A stretch of DNA of 64,000 bases from Massilia phyllostachyos (GTDB lineage Bacteria; Pseudomonadota; Gammaproteobacteria; Burkholderiales; Burkholderiaceae_D), in NCBI RefSeq assembly GCF_021044825.1, contig NZ_JAJNOC010000002.1:62001-126000 (forward strand), read 5' to 3'. Positions 8,316-18,388 of the stretch are shown one piece after another. The translations under genes and the position numbers were made by a program. The notes beneath the pieces were generated by a model. That model was not told the DNA's origin. It saw nothing but the letters and a program-made list of their open reading frames with translations, and made no database searches. Each line of letters starts with the position of its first letter. Positions within the stretch are counted from its first letter, which is position 1.

Positions 8316-11138
8316 TCAGCCGGTATTGCGCAGGCCGGCGGCCACCCCGTTGATCGACAGGTGAATGCCGCGGTGCACCCGCGGGTCCTCGTTGTCGCCC
8401 AGCTTGCGGCGGCGGTGGATCAGTTCCACCTGCAGGTGGTTGAGCGGATCGAGATAGGCGAAGCGGTTCTGGATCGAGCGCGCCAGCAGCGGATTGCCGG
8501 CCAGGCGTTCGGTGGTCTCGGTGATCGCTTCCAGGCAGCGCAGGGTCTCGCCGTGTTCGGCCGTGATGCGGCGGAAGATCCGTTCGCGCAGCTCGGCGTC
8601 CGCCACCAGGCCGGCGTAGCGCGAGGCGATCGCCAGATCCGTCTTGGCCAGCACCATGTCCATGTTCGACAGCAAGGTGGCGAAGAAGGGCCAGGCGCCA
8701 TGCATCTCCTTCAGCAGCGCCAGGCGCTCGTCGCGGTCGCCGTCGTTCAGCCAGCCGCTGACCGCGGCGCCGAAGCCGTACCAGCCGGGGAGCAGCAGCC
8801 GGCACTGGCCCCAGGAGAAGCCCCAGGGGATCGCGCGCAGGTCTTCGATGCGGCGCGTCGATTTGCGCGAGGCGGGACGCGAACCCAGGTTCAGTTCCGC
8901 GATCTCGGCGATCGGCGTGGCGGAGAAGAAGTAGTCGGTGAAGCCCGGGGTCTCGTAGACCAGGTTGCGGTAGGCGCGGTAGGCGCGCTCGGACAGCTCG
9001 GCCATCACGGCTTCGAAGCGCGCCAGGCGCGCGCCGCCGGCGGCTTGCTTGTCATGCGGCGCCAGGCTCGCTTCCAGGGTCGCGGCCACCAGCAGTTCCA
9101 GGTTGCGGCGGCCGATCTCCGGGTTCGAGAATTTCGACGAGATGATCTCGCCCTGTTCGGTCAGGCGGATCTGGCCGTTGACGGTGCCGGGCGGCTGGGC
9201 GCGGATCGCATCGTAGCTCGGGCCGCCGCCGCGGCCGACGGTGCCGCCGCGGCCGTGGAACAGGCGCAGCTTGACCCCCTTCGACGCGAACACGTCGACC
9301 AGCTTCAGCTCGGCCTGGTACAGCTCCCAGTTCGAGGTCATGAAGCCGCCGTCCTTGTTCGAGTCCGAATAGCCGAGCATGACTTCCTGCAGGCGGCCCT
9401 GCTGCTGAATGATGCTCGCCACCTGCGGCAGCGACATCCACTCGTCCATGATGGCGCTGGCGCGCTGCAGGTCCGGGATGGTTTCGAACAGCGGGATCAC
9501 CATCACGTCGCAGGCGCCACTGGACACGCGCAGCAGGCCGGTCTCCTTCTGCAGCAGCAGGACCTCCAGCAGGTCGGACACGGTCTCGGTGTGCGAGATG
9601 ATGTAGTTGCGGATCGCGCGCTCGCCGTAGCGCAGGCGGATCTCGCGCGCGGTGCGAAGCACGCCGAGTTCCGAGTTGGTCTCGTCGGAATAGGCTTCGA
9701 ACGGCGAGTACAGGGGACGCGGCTGGGCCAGTTCGGCGAGCAGCAGCTTCACCTTCCGCGCTTCGTCGAGATTGGCGTAATCGGCCTGGGCGCCGGCGCG
9801 CGCGAACAGCTCGCCCAGCACGCGCTCGTGCACGTCGGAGCTCTGGCGCATGTCGAGCGAGGCCAGGTGGAAGCCGAAGATGCGCGCGGCGCGTTTCAAG
9901 CCGGCGAGGCGCGGCTCGATCAGCATGGCGCCGTGGTTGGCGCGCAGCGAGTCGGCGATCACTTCCAGGTCGGCCGCGAACAGGCCGGCGTCGAGGTAGG
10001 GCGCGGCTTCGGCAACTTCCTTGCGCAGGATGTGGCCGACGCCGAGCTCGCGTGCGGTGGCGGCCAGGCGAGCGTAGATGCCGATCAGGGCGCGGCGGTA
10101 GGGTTCGTCGCTGCGGTGCGGCGAGGTGTCGACCGAGGCGTCGGCCAGCGCCTGCATTTCGGGCGTCACCGGCACCAGCAGGGTCGAGGTGGACAGCTCT
10201 GCGCCCAGCGTGTGCACCTCTTCCAGATAAAAATCGAGGATGGTGGTCGACTGGCGCGTCAGCGCATGGCGCATGGTGTCGGCGTTGACGTTCGGGTTGC
10301 CGTCGCGGTCGCCGCCGATCCAGCTGCCCATCTGCAGGAAGCGGGCGTCGTCCATCGGCCGCGCCTTGCCTTCGTACTCCGCCGCGATCTCTTCCTCGAT
10401 GTCGTCGTACAGGGCCGGCACTTCGCGCATGAAGGTGATGCGGTAGTAGGACAGGGCGTTGTCGATCTCGTCGGCCACGGTCAGCTTCGAGTAGCGCAGC
10501 ATGCGGGTCTGCCACAGGGTGGCGATGCGCGCGTGCAGCAGCTGGCTGTTCTTCTGCAGTTCCTTCGGCGTCGGGTCGCGGTCGCGTTCGGCCAGCAGGC
10601 GCGCGATGTCGTGCTCGGCGTCGAGGATGCTCTTGCGCTGCACCTCGGTCGGGTGGGCGGTCAGCACCGGGGCGATCAGGGCGTCCCGGAAGAAGCCCTC
10701 GACGGCCTCGCGCGCGACGCCGGCTTCGCGCAGCTTGTTCAAGGCGTAGCGCACGCTGCCCTGGCGCGGCGCGGCGCCGCGGATCAGGTGAGCGCGGCGG
10801 CGTCGGATGTGGTGCTGGTCCTCGGCGATGTTGGCCAGGTGCGAGAAGTAGGAAAAGGCGCGCACCACGGTGATGGTCTGGTCGCGCGTCAGGCGGTGCA
10901 GCAGGGTGGCGAGTTCCTCGCCCGCTTTCGGGTCGGCTTCGCGGCGGAAGCGCACGGCGGTCTGGCGGATGGTCTCGACGACCTCGAACACCTGCTCGCC
11001 TTCCTGGTCGCGCAGCACGTCGCCCAGCAGGCGGCCGAGCAGGCGGATGTCTTCCTTCAGCGGCGCGTCCTTGTCCGGATCGCGCTGGTTGTTCACGTTC
11101 TGTACGGCGGGGCTAACTGATGCAGCTGGATTGTCCAT
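8316..11138 (-). CDS. ppc: phosphoenolpyruvate carboxylase
   Basis: The 940-residue protein matches bacterial PEP carboxylase in length and motifs. It catalyses PEP plus bicarbonate to oxaloacetate plus phosphate, which refills the citric acid cycle. [16 protein letters not shown] (about residues 158-173) holds the active-site histidine. [16 protein letters not shown] and the glycine-rich [12 protein letters not shown] lie near the middle. The protein ends [12 protein letters not shown], the conserved C-terminal signature. The ATG at 11138 gives a normal N-terminus. It is divergent from hemC with 140 bp between. Downstream lies the promoter of the B12-riboswitch operon. Confidence 0.97.
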   Translation of the reverse strand: MDNPAASVSPAVQNVNNQRDPDKDAPLKEDIRLLGRLLGDVLRDQEGEQVFEVVETIRQTAVRFRREADPKAGEELATLLHRLTRDQTITVVRAFSYFSHLANIAEDQHHIRRRRAHLIRGAAPRQGSVRYALNKLREAGVAREAVEGFFRDALIAPVLTAHPTEVQRKSILDAEHDIARLLAERDRDPTPKELQKNSQLLHARIATLWQTRMLRYSKLTVADEIDNALSYYRITFMREVPALYDDIEEEIAAEYEGKARPMDDARFLQMGSWIGGDRDGNPNVNADTMRHALTRQSTTILDFYLEEVHTLGAELSTSTLLVPVTPEMQALADASVDTSPHRSDEPYRRALIGIYARLAATARELGVGHILRKEVAEAAPYLDAGLFAADLEVIADSLRANHGAMLIEPRLAGLKRAARIFGFHLASLDMRQSSDVHERVLGELFARAGAQADYANLDEARKVKLLLAELAQPRPLYSPFEAYSDETNSELGVLRTAREIRLRYGERAIRNYIISHTETVSDLLEVLLLQKETGLLRVSSGACDVMVIPLFETIPDLQRASAIMDEWMSLPQVASIIQQQGRLQEVMLGYSDSNKDGGFMTSNWELYQAELKLVDVFASKGVKLRLFHGRGGTVGRGGGPSYDAIRAQPPGTVNGQIRLTEQGEIISSKFSNPEIGRRNLELLVAATLEASLAPHDKQAAGGARLARFEAVMAELSERAYRAYRNLVYETPGFTDYFFSATPIAEIAELNLGSRPASRKSTRRIEDLRAIPWGFSWGQCRLLLPGWYGFGAAVSGWLNDGDRDERLALLKEMHGAWPFFATLLSNMDMVLAKTDLAIASRYAGLVADAELRERIFRRITAEHGETLRCLEAITETTERLAGNPLLARSIQNRFAYLDPLNHLQVELIHRRRKLGDNEDPRVHRGIHLSINGVAAGLRNTG

Positions 11139-11278
11139 TATCGACCACTAAGAAATAGGAAACTACGGCTCGGTTGTGCGATGGCGGTTCGCCACGGTCT
11201 GCAAGAGGGCCCATGCTAAAATTTATGATCTTATGCAAGGGCCGTTTACCGCCATCGTCCTGGTAGGGCCCGACGACA

Positions 11279-12307
11279 GTGAAAGAATACGTGTTGAAAG
11301 CAAATGAAACGGCGCCGCAGGCGCCAGCGAAGCTGATTATCGCATCCCGCGAGAGCCGCCTGGCCATGTGGCAGGCGGAGCACGTGCGCGCGCGTCTCGC
11401 CGCATTATATCCGCAGTGCTCCGTCGAGATTCTCGGCATGACGACGCGCGGCGACCAGATCCTCGACCGCACCCTCTCTAAAGTAGGCGGCAAGGGGCTG
11501 TTCGTGAAGGAACTCGAGGTCGCCATGGCCGAGGGCCGCGCCGACCTGGCCGTGCACTCGCTCAAGGACGTGCCGATGGAACTGCCCGAAGGCTTCGAGC
11601 TGGCCGCGGTGCTCGAGCGCGAAGACCCGCGCGACGCCTTCGTCTCCAACGATTACGCCAGCCTGGCCGAACTGCCGCCGGGCGCCATCGTCGGCACCAG
11701 CAGCCTGCGCCGCCAGTCGCTGATAGCGGCGCGCTACCCGCAGCTGGTCATCAAGCCGCTGCGCGGCAACCTCGACACCCGTCTCGGCAAGCTCGACCGC
11801 GGCGAGTACGCGGCCATCATCCTGGCCGCGGCCGGCTTGATCCGCCTCGGCCTGCCCGAGCGCATCCGCGCACTGCTCGAACCCGAGGACAGCCTGCCGG
11901 CCGCCGGCCAGGGTGCGATGGCGATCGAGATCGTGCGCGGCGAGCGCAGCGACGGCGTCGACCTGAAAGCCTTGCTGGCCCCGCTGAACCACGACGCCAC
12001 CGCGCGCGCCGTGACGGCCGAGCGCAAGGTGTCGAAGATCTTCGGTGGCAGCTGCCAGATCCCGCTGGCGGCCTTCGCCACCGTCGAGGGCACGACCATG
12101 CGCCTGCGCGCCATGGTGGCCACGCCCGACGGCCTGCGCAGCGCGCATGGCGAAGTCGCCGGTTCCTGGGACTACCCCGACTTCCTCGGCGAGCAGGTCT
12201 CGATCCTGCTCGACAGCCAGGACGCGCACGGCATCCTGGAAGCCTGCCGCCAGGAAGCGGCCGCCGCCGACCCCGCGGCCGCGGCCAATGCCAGCCAGGA
12301 TGCCTGA
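11279..12307 (+). CDS. hemC: hydroxymethylbilane synthase (porphobilinogen deaminase)
   Basis: The enzyme joins four porphobilinogen units into hydroxymethylbilane for haem, sirohaem and corrinoid synthesis. The frame encodes [18 protein letters not shown] near the N-terminus, and [12 protein letters not shown] carries Cys259 (numbered from GTG 11279), which anchors the dipyrromethane cofactor. [15 protein letters not shown] and [13 protein letters not shown] are family motifs. No ATG is available at the beginning. GTG at 11279, GTG at 11291 or TTG at 11294 could start translation, and none has a strong Shine-Dalgarno sequence. It is the first gene of hemC-hemD-hemX-hemY. A TAAAAT box lies at 11217-11222, but no convincing -35 was seen. 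Confidence 0.95.
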   Translation: MKEYVLKANETAPQAPAKLIIASRESRLAMWQAEHVRARLAALYPQCSVEILGMTTRGDQILDRTLSKVGGKGLFVKELEVAMAEGRADLAVHSLKDVPMELPEGFELAAVLEREDPRDAFVSNDYASLAELPPGAIVGTSSLRRQSLIAARYPQLVIKPLRGNLDTRLGKLDRGEYAAIILAAAGLIRLGLPERIRALLEPEDSLPAAGQGAMAIEIVRGERSDGVDLKALLAPLNHDATARAVTAERKVSKIFGGSCQIPLAAFATVEGTTMRLRAMVATPDGLRSAHGEVAGSWDYPDFLGEQVSILLDSQDAHGILEACRQEAAAADPAAAANASQDA

Positions 12308-13073
12308 GCGGACGGTCGTCGTCACCCGGCCGCGCGCCCAGGCTGACAGCCTGGCGCGGGCCATTGCCGCCCTCGGACGCCGGGTGGCCGTGCTGCCGCT
12401 GCTCGAGATCGCGCCGCTGGACGACAACAGCGGCTTGCAGGCGGCCCTGCGGCAATTGCCCTCGTATGCGCTGGTCGCCTTCGTCTCGCCGAATGCGGTC
12501 GATGCGGCGTTCGCCCATCTGTCCGCCTGGCCGGCCGGGGTGCCGGTCGCCGTGGTGGGCGAGGGCAGCCGCCTCGCCCTGGCGCGCCATGGCGTCACCC
12601 CGGACATTACGACCATCCATTGCCCGCCGGACCCGGCGAACAGCGATTCCGAACACCTGCTGGCCAGCCTGGACCTGGCCGCCCTCGCCGGCAAGCGGGT
12701 GCTGATCGTGCGCGGCGAGCGCGGGCGTGAACTGATGGCCGATACCCTGCGCGCGGCCGGGGCGCTGGTCGAGCCGGTCGCCGCCTACCGCCGCAGCGTC
12801 CCCCGGCTGAACGCCGCGCTCGCCAGCCAGCTGGCCGGCTTGCTGGCGGGGCAAAACGACTGGATAATCACGAGCTCGGAAGCTTTACGCGGGCTGGAGG
12901 CCTTGGTGCGGGAGCTCGATCCGGCCGCGGGGCCGGAGCGCCTGCGCGAGCAGCACCTGATCGTTCCCCACGCGCGCATCGCCGAGACGGCGCGCGCCCT
13001 CGGATGCAGCCGGATCACGCTCACGGGTTCCGGCGACGCTAGATTACTTGCCGCGATACAATCACAAGAATGA
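12300..13073 (+). CDS. hemD: uroporphyrinogen-III synthase
   Basis: The protein has about 257 residues and closes and isomerises hydroxymethylbilane to uroporphyrinogen III. It begins [19 protein letters not shown], a typical HemD opening, and contains [13 protein letters not shown] and [17 protein letters not shown] second domain ends with the conserved [15 protein letters not shown]. The start overlaps the hemC end by 8 bp; ATG 12288 would give a 20-bp overlap. Its stop overlaps the hemX start (ATGA), so the operon is translationally coupled. The same bases stay open further upstream, but there they encode hemC. Confidence 0.93.
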   Translation: MPERTVVVTRPRAQADSLARAIAALGRRVAVLPLLEIAPLDDNSGLQAALRQLPSYALVAFVSPNAVDAAFAHLSAWPAGVPVAVVGEGSRLALARHGVTPDITTIHCPPDPANSDSEHLLASLDLAALAGKRVLIVRGERGRELMADTLRAAGALVEPVAAYRRSVPRLNAALASQLAGLLAGQNDWIITSSEALRGLEALVRELDPAAGPERLREQHLIVPHARIAETARALGCSRITLTGSGDARLLAAIQSQE

Positions 13074-14194
13074 ACGAATTGCCGAACAATCCAGACCAGA
13101 CCCCTTCGACCGGCGTGGCCCTGCAAAAAGTGGCGCCGCAGCGCACCGGCGGCCTGCTGCAAGCCCTGCAGCGTCCCCTGCCGCTGGCGGTGACCGTGCT
13201 CGCCGTGCTGCTGGCGGTGCAGACCGTGTCTTCGCACAGCCGCATCAATACCCTGCGGCGCGACATGGCGCAAAGCCTGCAGAAGGGCAATGCCGTCAAC
13301 GCCGAGACCGCCGCGCTGGCGCGCGAGGTGTCGGACACGGCCAAGGAGCTGCAGGTCAAGGTCGGCGTGCTGGAAAGCCGCCAGGCCGAGGCCCAGACCC
13401 AGCAGCTGGCGCTGGAACAGCTCTACCAGGACCTGTCCAAGAACCGCGACGAGTGGGCGCTGAGCGAGGTCGAGCAGGTGCTGAGCACCGCCAGCCAGCA
13501 ACTCCAATTGGCCGGCAACGTGCAGGGCGCCCTGATCGCGCTGCAGAATGCCGACCGCTCGCTGGGCCGCTCCGACAAGCCGCAATTCCTCAACATCCGC
13601 CGCGCGATCGGCGCCGACATCGAGCGCCTGAAGGCGATGCCGGCGGTCGACCTGGCCGGGGTCGCGCTGCGCCTGGACAATGTGATCGCCCAGGTGGACA
13701 CGCTGCCGATGCTGTCGGACGAAAAACCGCTGCTGCCGGTGGCGCCGGTGCGCGAGACGCGCCGGCAAGCCGGCAAGGGCGGCGCGGCCGCGCCGGCGCC
13801 CGAGTCGCTGGGCCTGGGACAGCGCATGGTCCAGACCTGGCGCAACTGGAGCCAGGAAATGTGGGACGACCTGCGCCAGCTGGTGCGGGTGCGCAGCGTC
13901 GAGACGCCGGAAGCGCTGCTGCTGTCGCCGACCGAATCGTTCTTCGTGCGCGAAAACCTCAAGCTGCGCCTGCTGAACGCGCGCCTGGCGCTGCTGTCGC
14001 GTAACGAGGCGGCTTTCCGCGATGATCTCGCCAGCGCGCAAGAGATTCTGCTCAAATACTTCGATACGCGTGCCCGCGCCACCCAGTCGGCCCAATCGGG
14101 GCTGCGCCAGGTGCAGGCGAACAACCTGAACATCGAGATGCCGACCCTGGCCGAGAGCCTGAACGCGGTGCGCAACTACAAGGCGAAGGGGTAA
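13070..14194 (+). CDS. hemX: HemX-family membrane protein
   Basis: This 374-residue protein is often annotated as uroporphyrinogen-III C-methyltransferase but lacks an SAM-binding methyltransferase fold. It has a cytoplasmic N-terminus of about 35 residues, one membrane helix (about 36-56, LPLAVTVLAVLLAVQTVSS) and a long periplasmic part. A coiled-coil stretch spans about 65-125, followed by a helical domain with VEQVLSTASQQLQLAGNVQ. Its exact function is unsettled; it is conserved next to hemD and hemY in beta- and gammaproteobacteria. It starts 4 bp inside hemD and is followed by hemY after 3 bp. Confidence 0.9.
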   Translation: MNELPNNPDQTPSTGVALQKVAPQRTGGLLQALQRPLPLAVTVLAVLLAVQTVSSHSRINTLRRDMAQSLQKGNAVNAETAALAREVSDTAKELQVKVGVLESRQAEAQTQQLALEQLYQDLSKNRDEWALSEVEQVLSTASQQLQLAGNVQGALIALQNADRSLGRSDKPQFLNIRRAIGADIERLKAMPAVDLAGVALRLDNVIAQVDTLPMLSDEKPLLPVAPVRETRRQAGKGGAAAPAPESLGLGQRMVQTWRNWSQEMWDDLRQLVRVRSVETPEALLLSPTESFFVRENLKLRLLNARLALLSRNEAAFRDDLASAQEILLKYFDTRARATQSAQSGLRQVQANNLNIEMPTLAESLNAVRNYKAKG

Positions 14195-14197
14195 GCG

Positions 14198-15394
14198 ATG
14201 CGGCTTCTTCTCTGGCTGGTTGCGCTGATGGCCGCGGCCATCGGCATCGCCGTGACGGCGCGCTTCAACCCGGGCAATGTGGTGCTGTCCTATCCGCCTT
14301 ACCGGGTCGACATGTCGCTGAACCTGTTCGTGGTGCTGATGGCGCTGCTGTTCGCCGTCATCTACGTGCTGGTGCGCACCGTGAAGTCGACGATGCGCAT
14401 GCCGGAACGGGTGGCGGCCTACCGCCAGCGCAAGCGCGAGCGCGAAGGCAACAAGGGGCTGCGCGATGCACTGAAGGCGCTGTTCGAAGGCCGCTTCGGG
14501 CATGCCGAGAAGGCCGCGATGCGCGCCGCCGAGCTGCCCGAGAACGCGGGCCTGGCCGCCCTGATCGGCGCGCGCGCCGCCCACCGCATGCGCGAGCCCG
14601 CCCGGCGCGACGCCTGGCTGGCCGGCATCGTCCACGACAATGCGCTCAAGACGGCGCGCCTGATGACGGTCACGGAATTGCTGGTCGACGACCACCAGCC
14701 GGAAGCGGCGCTGGAAGCCGTGGCCGAGCTCAACGCCAGCGGCCAGCGCCACATCCACGCCCTGCAATGGTCGATGAAGGCCAACCAGCAGGCGCGCAAC
14801 TGGCCGGAAGTGCTGCGCCTGGTGCGCATCCTGGACAAACGCAAGGCCCTGCATCCGGCGCTGTCGGCGCGCCTGCGTGAAATGTCCTATGAAGCGCTGC
14901 TGGGCGAAGAGGGGCATGACGCGGAGTCGATCCGCCGCGTGTGGGCCGGCGTGCCGCCGGCGGACCGCACGGTGCCCTTCATCGCGGCGCGGGCGGCGAA
15001 TGCCTTCAATGCCTGCGGCCTGCACGACGAGGCGCGCGTGATCGCCGAGGAGGCGCTCAAGGCCAACTGGGACGATTGCGTGGTGCGCGCGTATCGGGAG
15101 GCGGCCGGTCCGTCGGGCTCGCCGTCGCTGCTGGCCCAGATCGAGCATTGCGAGACCTGGCTCAAGGAACGTCCGCTGGATGCCGAGCTGGCGCTGACCC
15201 TGGGTTCGCTGTGCCTGAAACAGAAACTGTGGGGCAAGGCACAGCGTTACCTGGAGCAGGCGCTGTCGGATGCGACCGAGGCATCGATGGTGCGCGAGGC
15301 GCACCTGAAGCTGGCGCAGATGCACGAGGCGCTGGGGCAGGAGCAGGAAGCGGCGAATCATTATCGGCAGTGTGCGCTGGCCAGCATCCTGTGA
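14198..15394 (+). CDS. hemY: HemY-family TPR membrane protein
   Basis: The 398-residue protein has two membrane helices near the N-terminus (about residues 2-20 and 42-62) and then tetratricopeptide-like helical repeats over about 90-390 (for example AALIGARAAHRMREPARRDA, and AQRYLEQALSD near the end). The proteobacterial HemY of hem operons is unrelated to protoporphyrinogen oxidase HemY. It is thought to support haem synthesis at the membrane, with its exact role unresolved. It closes the hemCDXY operon, and a palindromic repeat region follows. Confidence 0.92.
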   Translation: MRLLLWLVALMAAAIGIAVTARFNPGNVVLSYPPYRVDMSLNLFVVLMALLFAVIYVLVRTVKSTMRMPERVAAYRQRKREREGNKGLRDALKALFEGRFGHAEKAAMRAAELPENAGLAALIGARAAHRMREPARRDAWLAGIVHDNALKTARLMTVTELLVDDHQPEAALEAVAELNASGQRHIHALQWSMKANQQARNWPEVLRLVRILDKRKALHPALSARLREMSYEALLGEEGHDAESIRRVWAGVPPADRTVPFIAARAANAFNACGLHDEARVIAEEALKANWDDCVVRAYREAAGPSGSPSLLAQIEHCETWLKERPLDAELALTLGSLCLKQKLWGKAQRYLEQALSDATEASMVREAHLKLAQMHEALGQEQEAANHYRQCALASIL

Positions 15395-15408
15395 GCTGAC
15401 TCGACAGT

Positions 15409-15594
15409 GTCTTAGGGTGGACGGCTTCACCCCGCGATGTGATCCGCCTGCGCGGTGACTGCCGTCCGCGCGTTCAAGCGGCGGGGGCGTCGTCTGCCAT
15501 CCGCAACATCGGGTTCTGTATCGTTGGCGTCGGTAAGATCGCTGCTGAACATTGGTGAATTGGACGCGTGGGCGGAGGACCGCCCACCCTACGG
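15409..15594. repeat. palindromic repeat pair (TAGGGTGGGCGG family) between hemY and ppa
   Basis: The 308-bp gap between hemY and ppa has no gene. Its left side holds TAGGGTGGACGG-CTTCACCC (15412-15432). Its right side holds GTGGGCGGAGGACCGCCCAC at about 15569-15588, followed by CCTACGG. The right copy, including TGGACGCG just before it, recurs nearly unchanged at 61216-61248. An open frame of 83 codons across this gap is not a credible gene. Confidence 0.7.
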
Positions 15595-15657
15595 ACCCGA
15601 CTGCCTTCTTCTCACACCGTTGCCCCTGCTGCGCCGCACAGGGCCGGTGCGTTTCGT

Positions 15658-15663
15658 TATAAT
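15658..15663 (+). promoter_or_regulatory. -10 box (TATAAT) for ppa
   Basis: A perfect TATAAT lies 40 nt before the ppa start, inside GTTATAATGAC. No good -35 hexamer is visible at 16-18 nt spacing, so the assignment rests on the -10 alone. CAAGGAAACTCC just before the ppa ATG supplies a ribosome binding site. Confidence 0.5.
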
Positions 15664-15702
15664 GACAAACTTTATTGAAACTTCAGCAACCAAGGAAACT
15701 CC

Positions 15703-16239
15703 ATGAGCCTGAATAACGTCCCATCCGGCAAAGACGTGCCGAACGACTTCAACGTCATCATCGAGATCCCGATGAATTCCGACCCGATCAAGTACGAGGT
15801 CGACAAGGACAGCGGCGCGATCTTCGTGGATCGCTTCATGGGTACCGCCATGCACTATCCGTGCAACTACGGCTACGTGCCGCAGACCATCGCCGACGAC
15901 GGCGACCCGTGCGACGTGCTGGTCATCACCCCGTTCCCGCTGCCGCCGGGCGTGGTCGTCCGTTGCCGCGCGCTGGGCGTGCTGAACATGACCGATGACG
16001 GCGGCGGCGACGCCAAGGTCATCGCGGTGCCGGTCGAGAAGGTGCTGCCGATGTACAAGAAAATCCAGTCGCTGGACGACGTCGAAGAACTGGCCCTGAA
16101 GCAGATCCAGCACTTCTTCGAGCACTACAAGGATCTCGAGCCGGGCAAGTGGGTCAAGATCGAAGGCTGGGCCGACAAGGCCGCCGCCCAGGCGGAAATC
16201 ACCAAGGGCGTGGCGGCATTCAAGGCCAAGGGCGAGTAA
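15703..16239 (+). CDS. ppa: inorganic pyrophosphatase (family I)
   Basis: The 178-residue protein hydrolyses pyrophosphate to phosphate in the cytoplasm and drives biosynthetic reactions forward. It shows the family I metal-binding signature [15 protein letters not shown] (about residues 66-80), a lysine/arginine pair in [16 protein letters not shown], and the C-terminal [17 protein letters not shown]. Length matches bacterial Mg-dependent hexameric enzymes. A good ribosome binding site (AAGGAAA) precedes the ATG. A strong hairpin terminator follows, so it is probably monocistronic. Confidence 0.97.
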   Translation: MSLNNVPSGKDVPNDFNVIIEIPMNSDPIKYEVDKDSGAIFVDRFMGTAMHYPCNYGYVPQTIADDGDPCDVLVITPFPLPPGVVVRCRALGVLNMTDDGGGDAKVIAVPVEKVLPMYKKIQSLDDVEELALKQIQHFFEHYKDLEPGKWVKIEGWADKAAAQAEITKGVAAFKAKGE

Positions 16240-16261
16240 TTTCGTTCTGGCGTGTCCGGAA

Positions 16262-16298
16262 AGGCCGGCGTCCCGTGAGGGGGCGCCGGCTTTTTTAC
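16262..16298 (+). terminator. rho-independent terminator after ppa
   Basis: GCCGGCGTCCC pairs with GGGGCGCCGGC around a short GTGA loop and is followed by TTTTTT. It lies 20 bp after the ppa stop. Confidence 0.85.
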
Positions 16299-16323
16299 GT
16301 TCAGGGACAGGCCCCGATGTCGC

Positions 16324-17769
16324 TCACCAGCCGATGTCGCGCAGCAGCGGGAAGGTGAGGTCGCGCGGCGGCTTCACGACGTGCAGCAGGTCGTCGTTGA
16401 TCGACGGTTCCATCAACTGGTTCGGCTTGGCCTCGGTGGTGTAGTGCGACACAGTGGAGCCCGGCACGTAGATGCTCGGCGTGTACATCAGGATGCGGCG
16501 CTGGGCGTCGGCGCCGGCCAGTTGCCGCAGGTCGAGCCCGAGGCTGGCGATGACGCCGGAACTGGTGCGCGAGCGCCGCTGGAGAGCGGCCTTGATCGCG
16601 TTGCCGTCGGCCAGGGTGATGCGCACCACCGGGATGGCGATGCCGGGATCGGTCCCGCTCAGGCCGACCACGTCGCCGGGCACATTGTCCACCACCACCA
16701 TGCCGATCGCCCCGGCCGCCTGCACGTTGGCCGCCTTGACCGTGAAGTCGCAGCTGCCGCGGTCCACCAGGGCGATGTTGTTGCGCACGGCGAGGGCGTT
16801 GACGGCGCTGAGCGTGGTGCAGGCCAGGCCGGCGCCGTTGCCCTGGTCGACCACCGGCATCAGCTGGCCGCTGACCGCGCGCTTGACCAGCGGCGCGCCG
16901 AAGGTGGCGTCACCGACGTGGTAGTCGCCGGCGGCGGCGTTCGCATTCGCGCCGCTGATATTCAGGTTGGAGCGCGGCCCCAGCACCTTGGGCACGGCGG
17001 CGGTCACGATGGGGCCGTTCCAGGACAGGCCGCGCCAGGCCACGGCCGATGCGGCGCGCTGGGCGTCGGTCAGGTTGACCCAGGCCGTGTTGTTGCGGTT
17101 ATCCACCAGGTAGTAATCCCAGATCGAGGGGATGCCGAAGAACAGCTCGCCTCTGAAGTCGTCGGTGAAGGTCTGGAAGCCGAGGCCGTGCGCCATCTCG
17201 TGCAGCAGCACGGTCACCAGGTCGATCTGGCCGCCGTGGCGGTTGTCCAGACCCAGGTAGAAGGGGGAGCCCGGCAGGCAATCGGGGAACAGGCCCAGGC
17301 GCGAGTTGAAGCGCGCGATGATGTGCGGATCGGTCGCGGCGGTCAGGTCGGTATTCGCCAGCTTGCTCGCCAGCGCCGACGGATACCAGGTGTTGGTGCG
17401 CGGCGCGTTCGGGAAGTCGGACCAGATCTCGTAGGCGCCGGCCGAGCCGAGCACGGCGCCGCTGGCGTTGCAGGACAGCGGCACGAAGGAAGCGCCGATG
17501 CGGATCGTCACCGTGCTGGTGAGGGTGGCGCCCCAGATGTTGGCGGCGTGCTGGAAGGCGTTCAGGCGCTGCTGGCCCAGGGTGGTGCCGCGGTTGCCGC
17601 CCACCGGCGTGGCCGGGGTCGGGTCGTTGAAGCCTTCGCCCGGCGCGTTCTGGTTGACGATGACGATGGTGGCGGCGGCCTGGGCGGCGCCGCTGCCGGC
17701 CATGCCGAACCCGGCGAAGGCGAGCGCGAAGGCCGCGGCCACGCGGCGGAAGGGCTTAGCGGCTTTCAT
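16324..17769 (-). CDS. secreted zinc-metalloprotease-like protein with PA domain
   Basis: About 481 residues from ATG 17769, with a basic N-terminus and signal peptide ending near residue 34 (GAAQAAA). The frame is open further upstream, but that part lies in the preceding gene. HEMAHGLGF at about residues 188-196 is an HExxHxxGF zinc-binding motif. A protease-associated (PA) domain spans about 290-420, with IALVDRGSCDFTVKAANVQAAGAIGMVVVDN-type sequence. Residues such as NAFQHAANIWGATLTS resemble large secreted proteases of environmental proteobacteria. It starts 14 bp inside the end of the upstream small secreted protein, so the two are co-transcribed. Substrate unknown. Confidence 0.8.
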   Translation of the reverse strand: MKAAKPFRRVAAAFALAFAGFGMAGSGAAQAAATIVIVNQNAPGEGFNDPTPATPVGGNRGTTLGQQRLNAFQHAANIWGATLTSTVTIRIGASFVPLSCNASGAVLGSAGAYEIWSDFPNAPRTNTWYPSALASKLANTDLTAATDPHIIARFNSRLGLFPDCLPGSPFYLGLDNRHGGQIDLVTVLLHEMAHGLGFQTFTDDFRGELFFGIPSIWDYYLVDNRNNTAWVNLTDAQRAASAVAWRGLSWNGPIVTAAVPKVLGPRSNLNISGANANAAAGDYHVGDATFGAPLVKRAVSGQLMPVVDQGNGAGLACTTLSAVNALAVRNNIALVDRGSCDFTVKAANVQAAGAIGMVVVDNVPGDVVGLSGTDPGIAIPVVRITLADGNAIKAALQRRSRTSSGVIASLGLDLRQLAGADAQRRILMYTPSIYVPGSTVSHYTTEAKPNQLMEPSINDDLLHVVKPPRDLTFPLLRDIGW

Positions 17770-18205
17770 GGCGATGCTCCTCTGGCTTGCCGGCACGGGC
17801 GGGCTGGTCGATGGCGTTCTCGGCGGCATGCACGCCGTGCACGCACTGGTCGCTGAGCTTGCCGTCGGGGCCGCGGGTGACGACCGAGTACACCAGGTGG
17901 CGGTCGCCCAGCTGCACCGAGCGACGGCCGCCGGGGCCGGTGACCATCTTCGCCTGGCCCGGTGCGCGGGCAGCGCCCGGCGTACGCGGCTGCAGCGCGC
18001 GCATCTCGGCCGGGGTGGGGGTGCGCAGCTGGCCGGTCTGGGCGTCGCGCACGACGACCATTCCCTGGTCCGGCTCGGACTGGGGAGCCGCTTCTTGCGT
18101 GGCCTGCTGTGCGGGCTGCGGGACCTCTTGATCAGCCTGCTGTGCGGCGGCCGGCAGACACAGCACGGCGAGCGGCAGCAGGAACATCGGTGTACGGATG
18201 GGCAT
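17756..18205 (-). CDS. small secreted protein, post-PEP-CTERM-1-like
   Basis: The 149-residue protein has a signal peptide (residues 1-21, ending PAAAQQ), a Gln/Pro/Ala-rich segment, then GMVVVRDAQTGQLRTPTPAEM. That stretch is typical of small proteins annotated as 'post-PEP-CTERM-1 domain'. The C-terminus (LVYSVVTRGPDGKLSDQCVHG) has one cysteine and a charged tail. No enzymatic motif is seen. It overlaps the metalloprotease start by 14 bp, and a PEP-CTERM protein lies upstream on the same strand, which fits the family's usual company. Confidence 0.7.
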   Translation of the reverse strand: MPIRTPMFLLPLAVLCLPAAAQQADQEVPQPAQQATQEAAPQSEPDQGMVVVRDAQTGQLRTPTPAEMRALQPRTPGAARAPGQAKMVTGPGGRRSVQLGDRHLVYSVVTRGPDGKLSDQCVHGVHAAENAIDQPARAGKPEEHRHESR

Positions 18206-18388
18206 GGCTTTCTCCTGACGATACGTAAAGAGGCGCGGGAAACATGCGCGGTAAACAGACGCGTTGAGCAGGCGCGTTAGGCAGGCACGTCAAGCAGACG
18301 CAGGGACGCGCGCCCGGTCGAACTGTGGCGGCGTACGAACGCCCGATGACGCCGCGCAGCCGCGCTACTGCGCGCGGTCGCGTGTGCG

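Noticed and set aside
13070..14194. HemX as an active uroporphyrinogen-III methyltransferase
   Set aside because: The protein is a single-helix membrane protein with a coiled coil and lacks SAM-binding motifs.
15455..15706. 83-codon frame before ppa
   Set aside because: It runs through palindromic repeats and the ppa -10 box and ends inside the ppa start region.
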